A stretch of 64,000 nucleotides of DNA, taken from contig NW_027043837.1 of NCBI RefSeq assembly GCF_037102585.1, positions 310,001-374,000 of the forward strand, read 5' to 3'. Shown here in pieces: positions 31,555 to 42,022 of the stretch. Each line of letters begins with the position of its first letter. Position 1 is the stretch's first letter. The translations under genes were made by a program, and so were the position numbers. The notes beneath the pieces were generated by a model that was not told where the DNA came from, did not search any database, and saw nothing but the letters and a program-made list of their open reading frames with translations. This DNA comes from Saccharomycopsis crataegensis. Taxonomy: Eukaryota; Ascomycota; Saccharomycetes; Ascoideales; Saccharomycopsidaceae.

Positions 31555-34032
31555 TTGCCTTTGAATAATAACCTAGAGAACCCTCCAATAATTACCACCA
31601 CCACAACAACCCCATCATCCCCATCGTCGTCAATATCTTCGAAGTTTTCCAAGAATCCGGAATCCGATTTTGTAAAATACCCAGCTCCATCATCTCATCT
31701 GGCTTCCAATGATAGTGGTCAAAGTACTGCAGGGCTTGGGCCAGATCGTTTCCAACAGCCGATGCTGTTCATGTTTCAACAAGACAAGCGTCGAGTGACC
31801 AATGATAGTAAGAATTACGAAGCCTTGCTCAGCGACTATGTTTTGATGACCGACATCATGATGGAATTGCTGGAATACGCTGAGGGCCCCCACATGGAAA
31901 AATCGTATCCCGAAGTACATACTAGAGGGTATGTTTTGAGATTGTTCAATGAAGTTGCTAAGAAGTTCAAGTTCATCAGACATATCATCCTAGCGACGGC
32001 GGCGTTGGATATTTACTATACCGATGATTATGTTGAAGATCCAAAGATAGAACTAGATGAGAGAAACCGCAAACGTTTGAACGGACTTGCATCAAGGAAG
32101 TTTTTGGATAAGTTCCCAGAAATCGACAAGTACTTCATGCTCCAAGTGTCAATGATCCATAAGACCAAGTTTGTGGAATCATTCCACTCGTTTATGAACA
32201 ATGGTGATCCCAAAGCCTTTTTGAATCCTCAAGTTTCAGAAGTATTGGTGATGTCTTCAGCGTTGCTTTGCTTGTACTTGATGATTAATGTCAATTACCA
32301 ATTTACAAATCTAAAGTTATACCAAACTTTCAAATCTTTGAGTTCTCTTCGGGGTATTGAGAAAAAATTTGGGTTAACCAACACTCCAGACGTCATTATG
32401 CCTAGTTATCTTTATCACCCAGATAAGGACGAGTTGAAAGATGTGAAAGCATTCCCGAATTTTTTGAATGATATTTTAAAAGTTCAGGATTTCGAGTACG
32501 CTAATGGGAAAGTCAAGGTATATGAAGATATCGAAACCCCTAAATCCAAGTATTTAAGACCCAAAAAGAAGAAGAATAAGCGGCAAGGAAGGGGGTGTAT
32601 CGACGTTATTACCACTAGTGGTAATTCTAAAAACACGATTGTCTCTGATTTGGATGATACCGAGGCCAGCAATAAACAGAAAGATGATAAAATGATAAGA
32701 ACCGTGAAAAAGCATTCCAAATTGGCCATTCAAAGTATTTTGAATGCCTATTCAGATGAAGAAGAAGAAGAAGACAGTGAGTCGGATGATGATAATGATG
32801 ACGGTGAAACATTTAAGAAGCAAGCTTCGACCAATGACAAACGTTATAATACTCTTAAAATTGATAAAAATTATGAAATTCTGGACGATGATTTCGATTA
32901 TTTCAATTGCGTCACTGAAGAAGAAATTTATGGTGAAGATAATTTGATTTCCAACGCGAAAAAAACCGTGAGAATTGATAGCATCAAATGCCAAAGTTTC
33001 CCAACGTACGTGATACGTACTGTCGATGAAAATGGTAAGTTTGCTGATAAATTAAGGTACGAGAAAGTTTATCGAGATTTGATGGAAATTATCAAGATTT
33101 TATCTCACGTTTATGCCACCCAAAAGGAGCCAGACATTGGGCCAGTGGTCATCAGATTTTCGATTAAAATATCCAGGAACGATAATATCTTGTATCTTAT
33201 TCATCACAAGGACCCCAGGATTCTCGTGATCATCAGCTATTTTTTAGCGTTGGTTAGTAGAGACGATTATATATGGTGGATAGAAGGATTGGTTACGGAA
33301 ATTGATCATTTGACAAGCATCTTGGGTCTGGAATGGGTTTCGTGGATTCAAGATTCCAAGGACACCATTGAAAAGAATGATTGGCGAAATCAGATGCAAA
33401 AGCGAATCCCAAAACAGGCGAAGAAAAAGCATAGAAGTAATGGGTATTTGAATAAATTGAAGAAGCAGAAAGCGAAACTTAATAAAGGTCGTGGTGATTC
33501 CATGACTACTACCGATACAAATAGTAGTAAAGGCTCAGTATCAAATGTGTATGATTCTGGAGATAATGGTATAAACCCTATTACAACTCAATTCATTCGG
33601 GGTCATCAAACGAATCAACAATTCTATCAAACCCCACAGCAACAAAAGCAAAGTATTGCTCAACCACCATTACCCCAGCAAATCATCCAAGAGATTCCAT
33701 TACCACCTCAACAACAACCTATGATTCAAAACCCTTCTTCCCTCCTTCCACCACAAGTGACCATGGTGAATTATCCACCGTACAATAATAATATCTCCCT
33801 GCCATCGCAATTTGTGGCAAATATCGAACCGATCAAGAACCATCTAATCTTGGCTAATGCCAATCCATCAACGATGCTTGCTCCTGCTTCTGGCCCAGGG
33901 TTGGCGCAATCAGAGGCGCCTCAACAGCAAGTTGATTCGGCGCAAGGACATGTATATCCAGAGATGTTTTATTATCATCATAATAATTTACCATTTGATA
34001 AAAATGGGCAGAGCGGGTATGGACCGAATTGA
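30845..34032 (+). CDS. Zn2Cys6 transcription factor, two exons
   Basis: Fungal binuclear zinc-cluster regulator. Exon 1 is 30845-30973. The intron 30974-31092 (119 nt) has donor GTATGT, branch TTACTAAC at 31069-31076 and acceptor GACAG. Exon 2 is 31093-34032. The intron splits the zinc cluster between Cys2 and Cys3, and only splicing gives the full CX2CX6CX6CX2CX6C set (CAVCKQRRVKC, VCRNCAKKKLPC; residues 34-61). The product is 1,022 residues with 28 Asn near residue 170, an acidic Ser/Asp/Glu region near 600, and a Gln/Pro-rich C-terminus. The middle (MELLEYAEGP, KFKFIRHIILATAALDIYY) resembles the regulatory domain of Upc2-like factors in layout, but I cannot name an orthologue. Confidence 0.9.
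31471..31551 (+). repeat. (AAT)27 polyasparagine microsatellite
   Basis: Twenty-seven perfect AAT codons then AAC in the Zn2Cys6 gene. Complete purity suggests a young, length-unstable coding repeat. Confidence 0.97.
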
Positions 34033-34037
34033 AGCAG

Positions 34038-34074
<37 letters not shown>

Positions 34075-35659
34075 TTTAGTTTTTTGTTTTCTTATTTCAA
34101 TTTCTTCATTTATTTCTTCCAGGCAATTTAGATTTAATTTTGTGTGTGTGTTCTAGTTTAGTTCTTATTTTTTGAGGTTATACGTTAATGCTTTTACAGG
34201 ATCTTTCTTTTTTATTTATTTCTATTCTATTATATTTTGAAGGTTGTAGTGTAGTATATCCATGTGAGCTCTATTGATGATATTAGGTGGCTACAACGTC
34301 GAACTACTATTTCCACGTTAGAGAAGCTCGTATCTCATATTTTTGAATTTACTTCTGGGAAAGTACTGAGCAGTGGAGGAATAGGCAGCAATAGATCACA
34401 AGTGGCGTATGACCTAGCGAACCTGAAATATCAAAATTGGAGATCTTCAGATATTCCACACAAGATGGAGCCAAAATTCTCCTGGGCATAGTCTCTTGCT
34501 ACTGACTGTTGACTGCCGGAGCGAATTGATCTTCTAGATATATTTGGTGATTGCCAACGGCATCTCCATTTACTTTAATGTCCTCTCTCTATTATTATTG
34601 TAGTAATTTCACATTCGATCTACAGCATGATCCTATTTTAGGTATATGGATGGATGATCTTTGCCATTGTGAGGGAATGAGCTAGATGATGATTCGTATA
34701 TTCACTGGAACAATATACAGGAAATATCTCATCAAATGAATAGATATCCTAAAACCATTGCTGATTTACATAAGCGCCCATGTATATATATATAATACAT
34801 GTACATATATATATATATCTTCCATAGCGAGTCCCCCAAACCAGAAAAGAAGGTCCCGTCAAATCAATCCCCATTAGAAATCTTTGTGATCCTTTCTTAA
34901 ATGATAAAAGATCACAAATCAAAAGACTTGCCCAATAAAATTATACAAAAAGAAAATGGGATGTGTCCGGTATTTATAGCACTTTTTCATGAGTGGGCGG
35001 GAAAATCCTCTTTCCTAAGATGCTTATGACACTCAGTGTTCTGAAACGCTTTGATGCAGTATCATCCATCTACTGTTAAAGAGACTGCTTGTATATCAAT
35101 TGAACAGAAATTTGCAGTAGATTGTATATTGCTGATATGAGCTACAATATGTGATCCCGCCATTATAATCATATTCTCCTGGTATATTTCACTTCCTCGA
35201 TGGAGTATGGCAGCGCCAATACATCACTCATCATCGATTCTATAAGCGCCATTAACAATATCCCCTCAATATCAGACCATTTTAAATTTTTCCAAATAAG
35301 CACCCTTCTGTGAATAAGCTTCCCTACAATAGCAGAGAAACCCCTGTGTGGGGTCATATATGAGATCCTAATCATAAATCATAAAAATGCTAAATGCACA
35401 ATGAATGCTACGATAGCTGCCTTCATATTCAAATCATTCGGCAAGCATCAGTGTAACCAACAAATCTATTGTAAAATCCAATAATAAAAGATGAAGAATT
35501 TTGTCAAAATGACCAGGGAAAAGGAGGTCGTTGAAGCTTTCATATCTGCCAGACAATACAGGCTGCGGAACGTGACCAGCCATCTCTTTGAAAACGCTGT
35601 TACCCAACAAAATATCAGTTGGCAATTTATATATGGTGAAAGAACTGTGTTTTTTTTAA

Positions 35660-35690
<31 letters not shown>

Positions 35691-36072
35691 ACAAGAAATT
35701 TTCAGCTTGCTGAGATATTTTTAATATCATTTATATCGGCTCTGTTTTGACAGCTAGCCAACAATAAACAATACATGTCAAACTATATGCAAGATCTGCC
35801 AGGCTGCGAGATATTTATTACAACGTTTTGCTATAAGTAACATATGTGGAATATATTCAGATTTAACATGACAGACATAAACAAAAGATATAATTAGAAG
35901 ATCTATATTTGACAAAAACAAAATAAAAATAAAAAACGATAAGTTGAAACTTGAAAAATGTTTGGAAATTGCATTTGTTCATAAAAAAAAAAAAAAAAAA
36001 AGATAAGAGTGTGTGATCAATGAAGGAAATAAAATATAGTATAAAGGGACGCTTTTGGCCAGAAAACATTCA
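34033..36072. other. 2-kb gene-poor region
   Basis: Lies between the zinc-cluster gene and the permease. It has TA dinucleotide runs at 34044-34070, around 34785-34820 and at 35661-35686. Short frames at 34264 and 35491 lack homology I recognise. Possibly degraded coding debris, but unsupported. Confidence 0.5.
35661..35686. repeat. (TA)13 microsatellite
   Basis: Perfect TA dinucleotide run in the 2-kb gene-poor region. Confidence 0.9.
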
Positions 36073-37644
36073 TCACAAACGGTACTTGAAGTATGGGTTC
36101 TTGTCTCCCATTTCTGCCAAATCCTTAGCACTATAACCTTTGTATTTCCCTTCGATGATCCCTTCTTCTCTCTTGGCATTGATTCTGGAGTAGGCAAACA
36201 TGATGAAAATTGTGACGATCGCCCCCATCCCAATGAATCCCAACACCAAAGAATGACCCAAGACATAATGAGGAGCATCCTGCGATCTATAAAAGTTTGA
36301 ACTGAAAGCCCCACCAAAATTCCCAATCCCAATATGCATGGCCATTCCCACGGCACGCTTGTAGTCTCCGGCCAAATTGTTAGCGAGCCAAGTGACCCCA
36401 GTTGGGAACGCTTGATAAATACCCACCGAGCCAATGTAAACCCCAGCATAAACCGCGCCGGGTTTCGAAGATGGATCGCAAGCCACGGCAATGGCAAATC
36501 CCACTGCCATGGTGGCAAAATTCAAGAGTAAAAATGGAGAACGTTTACCAGAGCGGTCGGAAATCAACGATTGTATCACACTGAAGATCGCGGCGGTGAC
36601 ATAAACTGGTACCGACATAAGTTGGGCTTTAGTATCAGTGTAACCCAAATTCTTGATGATGGTTGGCAAAAACAACGAGGTGGCGTAAAGTGGGACACAG
36701 ATTCCAAAGTACACGAGAATATGGGAATAGATTTGCCAATCCTTGAGGGCTTGGAAGAAGTACTTCTTTTGGGCCTCTTCGACTTCTGGTTCGAAAAATG
36801 ATGATGAATGGTCGCCGTTGGCCATATCCAAAGAATCAGCATTGGTATCATGTTGTAAACGGTAAATGATAAATTGACGTTCTTCTTCGGTTAAAAAGGT
36901 AGCGGTATCTGGGAAATCATAAAGCACGAAAAATGCGCCAAACGCCACCACCACGGTTAACAACCCTTCAAGAATGAAAATCCATCTCCAGCCTTCAAGG
37001 CCACCGACCCCGTCCATTTTAGAAATCCCGAATGCCAAGAGCCCTGAGAAGGCCCCGGCGATACTGGCGGCAGAGAAGAACAACGATTGACGGAAGTTGA
37101 GTTCGTGACGACAGTACCAGTGAGTCAAGTAGTAGGCGACCCCTGGGAAAAGCCCAGCTTCGGCGATTCCGAGAGCAAAACGAGCCCAAAATAACCCCAT
37201 ATAATTTTGAACAAGCCCCATCAAGGTCATGACAACACCCCAGACCACCATAATGAAGGGCAACCAGATAGAAGGCCGTAGTTTTTTAAGCATCATATTG
37301 GATGGGACTTCAAAAATTGTATAAGTGATGAAAAAGATGGTGAGACAAATGTTGTATTCGTTACCTTTCAAGTGGATATCTTCGGTTAAACCTTCGATCT
37401 TGGCGTTACCAACGTTACCACGGTCCAAGAATGCCAAAAGGTAAAGGGTAGACACCACAGGAATCAATTTCCAATCTAATTTTCTAAGAAGCTTTTTTTC
37501 ATCGATGTTAGGGAACATTTCAGAAGGCTTCATGTGGGATTGGATTCTGGTGGAATATTTTGTAGAAGCATCGCCGCCAGTGGCAGTCTTTTCGAGGAAG
37601 TTTTCCTCTTTGATCTTGAGAGAGGATTGAGATTTGGCGTCCAT
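36073..37644 (-). CDS. DAL5/ACS-family MFS permease
   Basis: Twelve-span plasma-membrane transporter of the anion:cation symporter (allantoate permease) family; substrates in the family include allantoate, nicotinate, vitamins and dipeptides. The 523-residue product has a charged cytosolic N-terminus, DWKLIPVVSTLYLLAFLDRGNVGNAK at span 1, the ARFALGIAEAGLFPGVAYYLTHWY block of spans 4-5, the GWRWIFILEG motif at span 6, and LMSVPVYV and GVTWLANNLAGDYKRAVGMA in the C-half. Intact. It is clearly a different subfamily from the four permeases after 47.9 kb. Substrate cannot be told from sequence. The upstream region has a Mig1-like ACCCCGC block. Confidence 0.9.
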   Translation of the reverse strand: MDAKSQSSLKIKEENFLEKTATGGDASTKYSTRIQSHMKPSEMFPNIDEKKLLRKLDWKLIPVVSTLYLLAFLDRGNVGNAKIEGLTEDIHLKGNEYNICLTIFFITYTIFEVPSNMMLKKLRPSIWLPFIMVVWGVVMTLMGLVQNYMGLFWARFALGIAEAGLFPGVAYYLTHWYCRHELNFRQSLFFSAASIAGAFSGLLAFGISKMDGVGGLEGWRWIFILEGLLTVVVAFGAFFVLYDFPDTATFLTEEERQFIIYRLQHDTNADSLDMANGDHSSSFFEPEVEEAQKKYFFQALKDWQIYSHILVYFGICVPLYATSLFLPTIIKNLGYTDTKAQLMSVPVYVTAAIFSVIQSLISDRSGKRSPFLLLNFATMAVGFAIAVACDPSSKPGAVYAGVYIGSVGIYQAFPTGVTWLANNLAGDYKRAVGMAMHIGIGNFGGAFSSNFYRSQDAPHYVLGHSLVLGFIGMGAIVTIFIMFAYSRINAKREEGIIEGKYKGYSAKDLAEMGDKNPYFKYRL

Positions 37645-37867
37645 TGCTTAAGAATGAAGAATGTTTGAATGTGTAGGGCTGATAGGGGTAAAAGTGTGGA
37701 TGTAAAAGGGAGAAAAGGGTGGTTTATATAGGAGTCGGTGCCTAAACAAGGGGGAAAGGGCAACTAACTAATTAACTAAGGATATAAACGTTTCGGAGTT
37801 TGCCATCGATGGCCCGAGCGACGCCAGGCGAGAGGAATTACGTCAAACAAGGTACCCCGCTTTGACA

Positions 37868-37895
37868 GGGTGGGTGAGGGTGCGGCTGTAGTGGG
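37868..37895 (+). other. G-rich stretch with quadruplex potential
   Basis: Four GGG runs with loops of 1, 3 and 12 bases about 225-250 bp upstream of the permease start. The long last loop makes a stable quadruplex uncertain. Confidence 0.35.
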
Positions 37896-38573
37896 TGTCT
37901 CCGCTCGGTTGCTGGAGGGTAATCGGGGGATCTGGTGGTTATTCCTCCCACCTCGTTCTTGCTGCTCTTTTTGTCTACTTGTCCATCAATGTCCCTCGTA
38001 CCCTCTTTGTACGGCTGAAGATCTTATAACCTGTTTTATTGCTAGGTGGCGTACAGCCATTACGTATATATACACATTCATTTGATTGTATGTGTCTGTG
38101 TACTGTCGATTTTGTCATCTCTTGAAATACGGTTTCAAATTGTGGATAGACAGAGAGTTTCTATCCCCAGAAGATAACCAACTCGAACCCCCTAATAATG
38201 ATTATTACTAATAGTAATGGAGAGTATCCCCAAAGAGGGGCTAACCAAAGATCTGGGTAACACCCTTCAAGTTAGAAAAAAAAAACGGCGGCAATTTGAC
38301 CGACCTCTAATTAAGGGTATTGGGGTTATGTGACATCATCCGACCCGAGTAATTGGTGCGCTGTTGGATCTTCCCTAACAATTTGCTTCAGAATCAAACA
38401 AGCATCAAATATCTCGTACGATAGATCAACTAACACTTAGTAATCAATCCATGGGTATCGATAATAATCTTACAGCTGGAGTTCTGCCTATTGTATCTCC
38501 TCTATGTATACAAAAATTATAACAACAACTGAAAGGGCTGCGATAGATAACCATTTCCGTCCCTGGAAAATGT

Positions 38574-38578
38574 AAAAA
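38574..38578 (-). terminator. Pol III T-run terminator for tRNA-Glu
   Basis: Five T bases on the minus strand, 5 nt after the tRNA 3' end. Confidence 0.6.
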
Positions 38579-38582
38579 GAAA

Positions 38583-38654
38583 TTCCGATACCGGGAGTCG
38601 AACCCGGGTTTGCTCGGTGAAAGCGAACCGTGCTAGCCGTTACACTATATCGGA
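38583..38654 (-). tRNA. tRNA-Glu (anticodon UUC)
   Basis: 72 bases with acceptor TCCGATA/TATCGGA, A-box TAGTGTAACGGCTA, anticodon loop CTTTCAC (TTC), and B-box GGTTCGACTCC. Closely matches yeast tRNA-Glu(UUC). Discriminator A, no intron. Confidence 0.97.
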
Positions 38655-39315
38655 GCTATATATGTTAGCGAGTTAGTAGCTTATAAATTTGATTCTCAGC
38701 CATAGGTGTTACCCGGTTTTTCCTAACATAAATAATGAGCATTAGCTCACAAGATTTTACATAGATATATATAATTATATATTTATTAATACATCGAACT
38801 TTGAAGGAAAAAAAAAAACCCCGGTCATTTAACCATATATGATTTTGATTTTGATTTTGAATTTGAATTTGACAACATTCCACAAAGGCTTCACATTATT
38901 ATCTCTCACTAATAATTGAGGCAAAAAAATGGAATGTGAGTTAAAGTGTTCAGTTAGTACATTGATTTATGGAATCAGGATATGTGTCTGGACTTAAAAA
39001 GTGTGTGGTGACACTTAAGACAGACGCATGGTACTGGTTCTTATTTGATTTGTTTGGTTTATTTGGTTTTCAATTTCCTTTTCAGTTGAGTTTGCATTTT
39101 GAATACTATTATTGGTTGAATTGACTCTAAAAAACCAGGAAGATGGTATCTCAAATTTGTAGCTGATCTTTAGATATTTGTGGTCTAAAATATTTTTGTT
39201 ACAGTCGAGGACAATTTTAGCTGAAGGATCCCATACACTTGATGCGAGTCCTGATAGAAATTGAAAAACGTTAACTAGATACAGATACATATTAAACAAT
39301 AATCACAATTCAGAA
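38655..39315. other. Spacer tRNA-Glu / pyridoxal reductase pseudogene
   Basis: Besides the Reb1-type site it holds a GATTTT/GAATTT tandem near 38840-38870 and a 25-bp string (38793-38817) that recurs near 61965. No gene seen. Confidence 0.5.
38709..38716. promoter_or_regulatory. Reb1-type site TTACCCGG
   Basis: Exact match about 55 bp upstream of the tRNA-Glu start, a common position for Reb1 next to Pol III genes. Confidence 0.5.
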
Positions 39316-39820
39316 ATGACTAAACTCATCAAGGTTTCCAACGGCACTGTTGGTTTTGGAACCATGAACACCACTTGGGCTCCCGCAACAGAGGCGGTGG
39401 AGATCTTCTGTACTGGGTATAAAGCTGGCTGTCGCCTATTTAATGGTTGTGAGTTCTACGGTACTGGCCATTTGAACTTGAAGTACTTTCAGGATTTTAT
39501 TGACAAGTGGTGCCCAGAAGGTTCCACAGCAGACCAGCATTATTGAGAACTGTGTAAAAAGTATTTGACAAAATTCGGTGGGGTGTCTCTTAGAGAAGCT
39601 GCTACTAAAACCATTAGCAAAAAGGTCAAGGCAGCAAAAATTTCCTTCTTTGAAATGGAATACTCTTTGTGAAGTAGAGAAATCTTGAAAAAAAATGGAT
39701 TTTCCGAAGGGTGTACGAGTTGAGTATTCCAATTGCTGTTTATTCCTCATTAAGGTGTTGATTTTTGGCAGATTCGATCACCTTATCGGATATTCTTCAA
39801 AATAATATGATGCTGAATAA
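39316..39820 (+). pseudogene. Pyridoxal reductase (aldo-keto reductase) pseudogene
   Basis: Decayed host gene of the Plr1-type aldo-keto reductases (NADPH reduction of pyridoxal). It starts with an ATG and VGFGTMNTTWAP, then CEFYGTGHLNLKYFQDFIDKW (compare GEFYG in Plr1). The frame meets TGA at 39544 and reads on as LREAATKTISKKVKAAKI and FEMEYSL, a TGA (39670) where the family has an aromatic residue, then SREILKKNGF. A frame change follows, with LSIPIAVYSSL near 39720 matching the next beta strand. The segments between are missing, so at least two internal deletions, two stops and one frameshift are visible. A full gene has about 330 codons. Weak further traces may reach 39930. Confidence 0.8.
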
Positions 39821-40394
39821 TCTGGAAAAATAACACAAACAAATAATGCCCATATTTTTATAGAGCCACCTAGTTATTGGCATACCTAAAATTATCCCAA
39901 TAATTGAAAATACTTCTCTGAGTGATTCTTGATGCGGCTTGATATGAAAATGCCAACAAAATCCACAAATTTGGAGCCGATATGCGTTCTTCAAAAACAC
40001 CACTGCAACAATAATAATTCAATATTAACTTCCAAATGATAAAAAATAATGCCAGTATAATGATATAATTTCTAATTCTCAGTCAGAAACATTAATGGTT
40101 AATCAGCTTCACGTAATGGAAACTGCTCTCTCCCCCCCAAAATGCTGGGTGTGTTCCTGCAACAGCATGCAGTACGGTAATGACACTGACATATTTGTAA
40201 TGATTATTAAAGCGAAAATTTATAAGCAAAAACAACCCTACTTATAAATAATCTACCAGCCCCGGTGATTGTTTTTTTTTTTTTCAGCTTCAGTGTCAAT
40301 TGATTTGGATAGACTTTTTTGGACGTTCATTTGTGTTCTATTTTTCACTGTGTTTCAAAAAATAACAAAATATTGATTATATCATTCATTCATC
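39821..40394. other. Region upstream of the flavodoxin-like gene
   Basis: No gene. Possible last traces of the pseudogene at its left, then a T-rich promoter-like stretch near 40270. Confidence 0.45.
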
Positions 40395-41476
40395 ATGGCT
40401 AAGATTGCGGTGGGTATTTTTCGTAATCACATACAATAGTAATGTCGGAGATAGTGGTCCATTATCGTCTTCTATAATCCTACCAATGCTTGAAATATAC
40501 TAACATATGGCCACGATTAGATCATTGTTTACTCCACTTACGGACATCTCTATAATCTTGCCAAAGAAGTGAAGGCTGGTGTCGAATCTGCTGGTGGGGT
40601 CGCCGACCTTTTCAGGGTCCCAGAGACTTTATCTCAAGAGATTCTCGACAAGATGCACGCCCCAGCAGCCGACGCTGACTTCAAGATTGCTGACCTTGAA
40701 ACCCTTAAGGAATACGACGCATTCTTGTTTGGGGTGCCAACTCGTTTTGGTAACATGCCTGCTCAATGGACCAGTTTCTGGGGTGCTGCCGGGTCTCTTT
40801 GGGCGAACGGTGCATTGTACCACAAGCCTGCCGGTGTGTTTGTCTCCACTAGTATACCTGGGGGCGGTCAAGAAGTCACTGTCAGAAACTACATGTCTAT
40901 CATTGCCCATTTCGGGATGATTTACGTACCAGTATGTTACAACTTTTTCTTTTTATAAATACTAAAGGGGGTTGGTTGGTTCACTTATTTCAGGAACAAC
41001 AACCGTGCTTTCTATTTATAGAGACAATTATTTAGATATCCTGTTTTTTTTTCTTTCTCATTTCTTGTTGTTACTAACTTCTTTAGCTTGGATACGGTAA
41101 GGCTTTTGCTCAACTTACCAGTTTTGATGAAATCCATGGTGGTTCTCCTTGGGGTGCTGGTATGTTTGCTGGCGCTGATGGTAGCAGACAAGCCTCTGCA
41201 TTGGAAAAAGAAATTGCTGGGATCCAAGGTGGTGAATTCGCCAGTATTTTATCGCAAAAATTCGGGTTTGAATTCTCCAAGGAAAAGTCTACTGATGCTA
41301 CTACTACTACTACTACTACTGCTGCTGTTGCTGCTGCTCCAACTGAAGCTAAGGAAGCTGAAAAGAAAGCCGTGACAGAGAAGGAAACCAAGGCTGGTAA
41401 GGCCAGAAAAGACCAATCTACCAAAGAGAAAAAGAAGGACATTGCTGCGAGCTGCTCTAAATGTGTTATTGTATGA
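40395..41476 (+). CDS. Flavodoxin-like WrbA-family protein (YCP4/PST2 type), three exons, CaaX end
   Basis: FMN-binding NAD(P)H:quinone-oxidoreductase-like protein of the Pst2/Rfs1/Ycp4 family. Exon 1 is 40395-40409 (MAKIA). Intron 1, 40410-40520, has donor GTGGGT, a perfect TACTAAC at 40498-40504 and acceptor TTAG. Exon 2 is 40521-40931 (IIVYSTYGH... phosphate loop, FLFGVPTRFGNMPAQWTSFW). Intron 2, 40932-41086, is GTATGT...TTACTAAC...TTTAG. Exon 3 is 41087-41476 (LGYGKAFAQL, HGGSPWGAG). The product is 271 residues. A Thr/Ala/Lys-rich C-terminal extension ends CSKCVIV, a CaaX box with an upstream Cys, so lipid anchoring to membrane is likely, as proposed for Ycp4. The donor of intron 1 is non-consensus but the only one that keeps MAKIA-IIVY. 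Confidence 0.9.
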
Positions 41477-42022
41477 GGTGGAAAATACGACAATTTTGGG
41501 ACTCTAGAGGACGTGCTTTACTTTATTTCATGTTTTTATTTTTTAATTTCTATCTTTTAATTTTTTTTTTTCATTAATTTTTAATTAATTTTGACATATT
41601 TGACAGTTCATAAAACTATATTATATTCTAGATATTCTCAATGTCAAGTCGAAAACAGACAACAACTATAGAAGAGAGCATGGTTATTAATACAAAGATT
41701 CATTATACAGAAATATTGTATTTGTCAAGAGACAAAGTACCAGATTCAGTAATTACTCCTTTTACATTTTTCTTTACCAAAAGATATGATAACAAAGTAG
41801 CAATAAGAAAAACTGGATATTATAATAATGATAAAAAATAAATAAATAAATAAATAATAATTAAGCAAGTAAATATAGTAGTAATAAAGTAGTAATAATG
41901 TACAATATATATAAGCAAGAAAGGTGATTCAAGATAACAAAACATAAAAGACCAAAGAAAGGAAGAAAATTAATAGCCAAAAATAACACCATAAAACAAA
42001 AATAACCCAATCTACAGCAACA
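41477..42022. other. Convergent spacer
   Basis: AT-rich 3' flanks with an AAAT repeat near 41837-41853. A 66-codon frame at 41641 has no homology I recognise and is probably chance. Confidence 0.5.

Larger units (their letters stand above)
37645..38582. other. Upstream region of the permease
   Basis: About 940 bp. It holds ACCCCGCTTTGAC at 37854-37866 (Mig1-type CCCCGC core), a G-rich stretch with four GGG runs at 37868-37895, and otherwise no feature. Confidence 0.5.

Noticed and set aside
35491-35724. 77-codon ORF in the 2-kb spacer
   Set aside because: No family recognised, second half is a TA microsatellite.
38663-38876. Possible solo LTR (TGTTAG...CAACA) next to tRNA-Glu
   Set aside because: No matching target-site duplication and no second copy in the window; ends are too short to trust.
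41641-41841. 66-codon ORF after the flavodoxin-like gene
   Set aside because: Low complexity, AT-rich, no recognisable domain; probably chance.
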